DNA of 64,000 bases from Streptomyces sp. V3I7 (GTDB lineage: Bacteria; Actinomycetota; Actinomycetes; Streptomycetales; Streptomycetaceae), in assembly GCF_030817495.1 (NCBI RefSeq), contig NZ_JAUSZK010000001.1, forward strand, positions 62,001-126,000, read 5' to 3'. The notes beneath the pieces were generated by a model. The model saw only the letters and a program-made list of their open reading frames with translations, ran no database searches and was not told the DNA's origin. Below, in pieces: positions 59,798 through 64,000 of this stretch (within the stretch, counting starts at the first letter, position 1; each line of letters begins with the position of its first letter). The position numbers and the translations under genes are program-made.

Positions 59798-60675
59798 ACG
59801 GCATCCTGACGGAGCTCGGCCGCCGACTCCCCGACCGGCTGCTGGCGTTCGTCGTCCTGCCGGGGCTGCTCTACGTCGGCGGTCTGCTGGCAGCGGCGTC
59901 GCTCGGCGGCGTGAGCCTGGACGGAACCGGCCGTACGGTAGGCCACGCGGTCGCTCCGATCACCACTGCCGTCGGCTCCCGGCCCACGCCGGCCGGGCTG
60001 TCCGCCGCGCTGCTGCTGGCCGTCGTCGTGCTCGCCGCGGCCGCGGCCGGGCTGGCCGCGCAGGCTGTCGGCGCGGCGGTGGACCGGGTGTGGACGGGAC
60101 CCTGGCCCGGCTGGGCGGAGCGGGTCGCCGGCCGCTGGACGGCGCGGCGGACCCGCGCCTGGGAGACGGCCGACCAGCTCCGCTCCGGCACGACGGGCGC
60201 TGAACTCGACGCGCGCACGGCCCGGCGCGACCGGATCGGCCTGCAACGGCCGTCCGGACCGACGTGGATGGCCGACCGCCTGCGGGCCGCCGACTCCCGC
60301 GTATGGCAGGAGTACGGGATCGACCTCGCGGTCTCCTGGGCCCGGCTGTGGCTGGTGCTCCCCGACACCTCCCGGGCCGCCGTGCGGTCGGCGCGCGAGC
60401 GGCTGACCGCCACGATGCTCCTGGCCGGATGGGCCGTCCTGTACGCACTGCTCGGCGCGCTGTGGTGGCCGGCCGTGCTCGTCGGTGCGGTCATCGGTGT
60501 GACGGCCTGGCGGCGGGCGCGCGCGGCGGTGGACACGCTCGCCGAGCTCGTCGAGGCGGTCGTCGACGTCCACGGCCACGAGCTGGCGACGGCGGTGGGG
60601 GTGCCGGTCCCCAACCAGCGCGTCGTGCCGCCGGTCGGGCACGTGTTGACGGAGCGGTTCCGGAAGTCCTCCTGA
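59794..60675 (+). CDS. Membrane protein paired with the Cys-rich protein
   Basis: The 293-residue protein has hydrophobic helices near residues 17-39 (LLAFVVLPGLLYVGGLLAAA), 68-92 (LSAALLLAVVVLAAAAAGLA) and a pair near 208-244 (TMLLAGWAVLYALLGALWWP, AVLVGAVIGVTAWRRARAAV). A long basic/acidic cytosolic stretch (ERVAGRWTARRTRAWETADQ, then LDARTARRDRIGLQRP) lies between. No catalytic motif is seen. In conflict systems with CHAT proteases, membrane proteins are frequent effectors or substrates; that role is inference. It follows the Cys-rich gene with overlapping codons. Confidence 0.6.
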   Translation: MNGILTELGRRLPDRLLAFVVLPGLLYVGGLLAAASLGGVSLDGTGRTVGHAVAPITTAVGSRPTPAGLSAALLLAVVVLAAAAAGLAAQAVGAAVDRVWTGPWPGWAERVAGRWTARRTRAWETADQLRSGTTGAELDARTARRDRIGLQRPSGPTWMADRLRAADSRVWQEYGIDLAVSWARLWLVLPDTSRAAVRSARERLTATMLLAGWAVLYALLGALWWPAVLVGAVIGVTAWRRARAAVDTLAELVEAVVDVHGHELATAVGVPVPNQRVVPPVGHVLTERFRKSS

Positions 60676-60761
60676 GGCGAGGGCTCGGAGCGTGGGCCTC
60701 CCGACTTCCGGCGACTCGTCCCGTCCCGTCGCCGTCTCGTCCCGTCTCATCAGACCGCGCG

Positions 60762-62264
60762 TCACTCATCAACAGCGGCCCCGAACTGAGCGCCGGCCGC
60801 CGATGCACCGAGGCGTGTCCCGTCGTACGTCCATGTACCCTTGGCGAGCAGGCCGGACGACGAGGCGGGCATGACCCAGACGAAGCCGTCGTCGGTGTTC
60901 TCGCCGGGGGCCGCGGCGAGCAGGCCGAAGAGGCCGTCCTTGTTGGCGTCGAGCAGGCGGAGCTGGGTGCCCCAGTGGTCCGCGGTCTCCGCGGTACCGG
61001 GGATGTCGGCGTGGTTCTGGTCGAAGCTGCGCGCCCCCGTCGCGGTGAGGCCGTCGCGTGCTCCGCGCAGTGTCCAGACCGCGCCCGCGTCGCGGACGGA
61101 GCCGATGTCCTCGCCGGGTGCGCCGATGGCGAGGTCGGGGAGGTGGTCGCCGTCGGTGTCACCGGAGGACATCTCGGCGCCCCACCGGTCGCCGGACTCG
61201 GCGGTGCCGGGGACGCCCGGGGAGTCCTGCGTCCAGGTCTGGGCCGCGGTCGGGTCGAGCCCGGAGAGGTCGCCCTTGCCGAGGTACACGGAGACGGCTC
61301 CGCCGGTGGGCGCGCCGGTGCCTGTGTCGCCGATGGCGAGGTCGTCCTGACCGTCCTGGTTGAAGTCGCTGGATACGACGGCCGGGCCGCCCTCGAACGC
61401 GCTGCCGTCGCTCAGCGCCTCGGCGCTGGGGGCGCCGTACAGCACATGGGTGACGCCGCTGCCCGGCCGGTCGCCGCCGGTGGTCACCCCGGAGACGGCC
61501 AGGTCCGCCCAGGAGTCCTCGTTGTAGTTGCCGTGACTGAGGCTGCGCGGCGCGAAGTCGCCCTCCCGCGCGCCGACTTGGACCTTCTCACCGGCGACCT
61601 TGAGCTGCGGGGTGCCCGTCGTTCCGGGCGGGGCGGTGAAGAACAGGAGCGTGTCGTCGTCCAGGACGGCGATGCTGTCGCGGAGGTGGGCGTCAGGCTC
61701 GGCCGGGTCTGGGGCGAAGTACCGGGCGGCTTCGATCGCCCGCCCGAAGTTCGCGCCGTTCCGCGGTCCGCCGGGGTCCTGGAGCCAGGTGCTGTCGGCG
61801 CCGTGCAGCCCGGTCGGTGAGCCCCAGAAGACAACGATCGCACCCGTGTCGGACACCCCGTCGAGGTCCTCGCCGGGGGCGCCGACGATCGCGTCGTCGT
61901 AGCCGTCGTTGTCCAGGTCCCCGGACGCCACCGCCTTCCCGAAGCCGTCGCCGGCCTCGGCGCTCCCGGCAACACCCGAGGTGTTCTGGTGCAGGACGCT
62001 CTTCCTGGTGGTACTCAGGCCGCCGGAAGCGCTGTACTGCACGGTGACGTACCCGGCCCCCTCGGCGCCGCTCACCGTGGCGCCGGGCGCGCCGATCAGC
62101 ACGTCGTCGTAGCCGTTGCCGTCGTAGTCACAGTTGCGCTGCTGCCAGCCGATGGAGGGGAAGGGCACCGGGTCGGCCTGTGCGACGGAGGAGACTGTCG
62201 TGGCGCCGCCGGTGAGGGTGAGGAGGGTGGCGGCGGTGAGGGCTGTTCTGGTGAGGGGGCGCAC
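60762..62264 (-). CDS. Secreted FG-GAP (integrin-alpha-like) repeat protein
   Basis: The 500-residue protein starts with a Sec-type signal (VRPLTRTALTAATLLTLTGG, cleaved after about SVAQA). It then has FG-GAP/VCBS blades: NCDYDGNGYDDVLIGAPGAT, SGDLDNDGYDDAIVGAPGED, SSDFNQDGQDDLAIGDTGTG and SGDTDGDHLPDLAIGAPGED carry the calcium-binding D-x-D/N-x-D-G pattern typical of seven-bladed integrin-like propellers. It is an extracellular protein, probably for adhesion or ligand binding. GGGAGG upstream of GTG 62264 fixes the start. No pathway is suggested by neighbours. Confidence 0.86.
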   Translation of the reverse strand: MRPLTRTALTAATLLTLTGGATTVSSVAQADPVPFPSIGWQQRNCDYDGNGYDDVLIGAPGATVSGAEGAGYVTVQYSASGGLSTTRKSVLHQNTSGVAGSAEAGDGFGKAVASGDLDNDGYDDAIVGAPGEDLDGVSDTGAIVVFWGSPTGLHGADSTWLQDPGGPRNGANFGRAIEAARYFAPDPAEPDAHLRDSIAVLDDDTLLFFTAPPGTTGTPQLKVAGEKVQVGAREGDFAPRSLSHGNYNEDSWADLAVSGVTTGGDRPGSGVTHVLYGAPSAEALSDGSAFEGGPAVVSSDFNQDGQDDLAIGDTGTGAPTGGAVSVYLGKGDLSGLDPTAAQTWTQDSPGVPGTAESGDRWGAEMSSGDTDGDHLPDLAIGAPGEDIGSVRDAGAVWTLRGARDGLTATGARSFDQNHADIPGTAETADHWGTQLRLLDANKDGLFGLLAAAPGENTDDGFVWVMPASSSGLLAKGTWTYDGTRLGASAAGAQFGAAVDE

Positions 62265-62408
62265 GGGGGACCTCCCTGAAGCGGTGGGGCGGTGCCGGTC
62301 TGCCCTGTAGACACGGGGAGTTGGTGGAGGGTTGTACGCCGGGGTGGGACGGGACGGCAGCCGCTCCCTCCTGCTGTGGTGCGGCAAGGTGGCGCATCCC
62401 ACTCGCCG

Positions 62409-62786
62409 TCACCGAGGCTTGTAGGCGGTGGCCAGCACGGAGACGGTGACCCGGTCGGGCAGGAGGCCGTCGTCGCTCAGGTCCGCAGGGCTCAGGTGGC
62501 GGGCGCTCGGTGTCATCCCCACCAGGTCCAGGGCCTCCAGCCCGGCAAGGGCCATGGGGTACTCGACCTGTTCGGTGACGACGGCCTCGAAGTACGGGTC
62601 CAGCGCCCGCTGCAGACGCTGTTCCTTGACCGGATCGACGGTGACCATCGCCGGCCCCCGGCTGCGCAGCTCGGCCAGGTGCCGCCCTGTGGGACGGACC
62701 ACGATCAGCCGCCCGGCCGGGCGGAGCACTCGGCGGAACTCGGCCGGATTGCGCGGGGCGAACACGTCCAGCACCACGTCTGCCAC
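62409..62786 (-). pseudogene. RlmA-like rRNA guanine methyltransferase, C-terminal remnant
   Basis: The frame reads ADVVLDVFAPRNPAEFRRVL, RPAGRLIVVRPTGRHLAELR, then RLQRALDPYFEAVVTEQVEY, the second half of the 23S rRNA (guanine-N1) methyltransferase family (RlmA-type), after the SAM-binding GxGxG motif. The N-terminal zinc-binding and SAM-binding parts are absent upstream of 62786, where the phosphotransferase gene ends nearby. Such enzymes can give antibiotic tolerance; this copy is incomplete. Confidence 0.7.
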
Positions 62787-62817
62787 GCAAGCCCCGCAAG
62801 CGCGCCGGAGTGTTTGG

Positions 62818-63720
62818 TCACTGGTGGACCGATGCGGTGAGGCGTCGCAGGGCGGCGTGGGCGGGTGGGCCCCAGGTGGGCTTGCCTCCGGGGCGGCCGT
62901 GGACGCCGGCGAGGGCGCGCAGGACCGCCCAGCCGCGGGCCCGGCGCAGGCTCGCCGTGTCCGGGCTTGGCCGGTAGGCCGCGTGGAAACGGTCGACGGC
63001 GCCCTCCGGCAGCAGGATCCAGGCGGCGGCGAGGTCGCAGGCAGGGTCGCCGGCGAAGAGGTCGCCGAAGTCGATCACCCCGGAGAAGGCGCCGTTCGCG
63101 GTCAGGATGTTGGCCGGATGCAGATCGCCGTGGAGCCAGAGACGTGGGCCTGCCCATTCCGGCGCGGCGGCGGCGTCTTCCCAGACCGCGCGGACGGCGT
63201 CCGGGTCGCGGATCAGCCCGCGCTCGGCTGCCGACGCGAGCGCTTGGCTGAAGTGTTCGGCGGTGCCGGTCAGCGGTCCCCCGCGGTCTCGGCCTGCGGG
63301 CGCCTCGTCGGGAGCGGGGCGATGAAGAGCGGTCAGGAAAGCGGCCAGGGTGACGGCCGCTTCCGCGGCGCGCGTCGCGGGGGCGCGGTCGGCGGGCTCA
63401 CCCGGTACCCAGGTGGTGACGAGCCAGGGCCGCGGAAACCGTTCGGAGGGCTCACCAAGACGCTGCGGGACGGGAACCTGGAGAGGAAGGTGCGGGGCGA
63501 GGAGGGGCAGCCAGGCGTGTTCCTTGCGCAGCAGTGCGTCCGCGGACGGCGTCGCCCAGGGCAACCGCACGGCGAGGTCGTCGCCGAGCCGCCACACCTG
63601 GTTGTCCCAGCCGAGCGCTCCGAGCTTCAGCGGGCGACCCACGAGGTCGGGGTGCTGCTCGCGCAGCAGCTCCCGGATCAGGTCCTCTGTGATGTCCGTG
63701 TCCGTCTCGGTGGCCGTCAT
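62818..63720 (-). CDS. Aminoglycoside-phosphotransferase-family (APH) kinase
   Basis: The 300-residue protein has the APH fold: LGALGWDNQVWRLGDDLAVR, the hinge PWLVTTWVPGEPADRAPATR, the catalytic Brenner motif RLWLHGDLHPANILTANGAF (HGDLHxxN), and the metal-binding GVIDFGDLFAGDPACDLAAA (IDFGD). Enzymes of this group phosphorylate aminoglycosides, choline, hygromycin or other alcohols; substrate is not determined. ATG 63720 is preferred, with an upstream GTG-type alternative at 63741. It stands next to the methyltransferase remnant, another resistance-like family. Confidence 0.85.
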   Translation of the reverse strand: MTATETDTDITEDLIRELLREQHPDLVGRPLKLGALGWDNQVWRLGDDLAVRLPWATPSADALLRKEHAWLPLLAPHLPLQVPVPQRLGEPSERFPRPWLVTTWVPGEPADRAPATRAAEAAVTLAAFLTALHRPAPDEAPAGRDRGGPLTGTAEHFSQALASAAERGLIRDPDAVRAVWEDAAAAPEWAGPRLWLHGDLHPANILTANGAFSGVIDFGDLFAGDPACDLAAAWILLPEGAVDRFHAAYRPSPDTASLRRARGWAVLRALAGVHGRPGGKPTWGPPAHAALRRLTASVHQ

Positions 63721-63887
63721 GCGGTGCACAGTAGTTCGCAACAGCGGTCGGGGAGCGGCCCGCCCGGATTCCGGCGGATCCGTGTCAACGCCGGGCGAAC
63801 ACCGTGGCGGCCACTACGCGCGCACCGAAGTCCTCACCCTCCACGTCGACGAGTCCGCGCGCACCGCCGTCAGCGGTGTCAGCGGCA

Positions 63888-64000
63888 TCAGCCCCGAGGG
63901 CTGCTGATCCGCTCCGGCTCGATCACGAAGAGAACCCGCACCTGGTCACGGCCGCCGAACCACGGGTAGGGCCCGCCGAGGTACTTCTGCGAGAGCGCCT
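63888..64000 (-). CDS. PPOX-class flavin protein, only the C-terminal end in the window
   Basis: The minus strand from the right edge encodes ALSQKYLGGPYPWFGGRDQV, then RVLFVIEPERISSPRG and a TGA at 63888-63890. The pattern Y-L-G-x-P-Y-P-W and the closing R-V-x-x-x-I-x-P-E-R-I are typical of the end of pyridoxamine-5-phosphate-oxidase-like (FMN or F420) proteins. The rest lies beyond 64000. Confidence 0.6.
   Translation of the reverse strand, partial: ALSQKYLGGPYPWFGGRDQVRVLFVIEPERISSPRG

Overview
The window reads as a chromosome-arm or other accessory region of a Streptomyces-like actinomycete. Base composition is very GC-rich with strong G/C at third codon positions. GTG and TTG starts, LTAC lipoboxes, Tat signals and typical streptomycete families (DUF1876, CHAT, NB-ARC, NACHT-like ATPases, ATL, nitrobindin) are all present. 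No rRNA or tRNA gene was recognised.

Bases 1-5.7 kb: a NACHT-like STAND ATPase runs off the left edge, followed by remnants of IS5, IS630 and IS21 elements around a GyrB-like GHKL ATPase. Bases 6-11.4 kb: a divergent second IF-1, a GNAT acetyltransferase preceded by a 17-codon leader ORF, a 20-bp tandem repeat array, an alpha/beta hydrolase, a small membrane protein, an alkyltransferase-like protein, a membrane glutaredoxin and a VOC protein. Bases 11.5-20.6 kb: a graveyard of mobile elements (Tn554-like integrase and its partner, IS110, IS5, IS630, IS21 and IS701 fragments). It contains a MarR-MFS-DUF1330 cassette between two copies of a 58-bp direct repeat, one complete-looking IS5/IS427 element of 1299 bp that carries an extra gene, and a secreted collagen-like/C1q-like protein.

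Bases 20.6-31.5 kb hold what I judge the most interesting system. A TetR regulator, a peroxiredoxin-like gene, an NB-ARC regulator and a tightly coupled five-gene operon lie together. The operon is OsmC, a Met/His-rich FAD protein, a histidine phosphatase fused to a membrane domain, an MFS protein with a Met/His cluster, and a sodium:solute symporter. Three copies of one 24-bp palindrome lie in front of the peroxiredoxin, tetR and the osmC/NB-ARC intergenic region, so the genes look like one thiol-, peroxide- or metal-stress regulon.

Bases 31.5-42.8 kb: a HAD dehalogenase, a broken ABC exporter, a PhoX-like Tat protein, an NCS1 permease with a C-terminal zinc-finger-like tail, nitrobindin, a decayed multicopper oxidase, and a dormancy-type set (DUF1876, beta-phosphoglucomutase-like HAD, zinc alcohol dehydrogenase, cNMP-binding protein, universal stress protein). 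Bases 43-52.5 kb: a LacI-regulated sugar locus with a ribose-type ABC importer on the minus strand and lacI, an FGGY kinase and a fucose-isomerase-like gene on the plus strand, with matching LacI palindromes in both promoters.

Bases 52.5-64 kb: PhzF, a DHA2 drug exporter, and a TPR-CHAT protease gene split by one in-frame TAA. Next to it are an unknown 322-aa protein and a divergent pair (Cys-rich small protein plus membrane protein). The window ends with an FG-GAP secreted protein, an rRNA methyltransferase remnant, a phosphotransferase and the tail of a PPOX-type protein.
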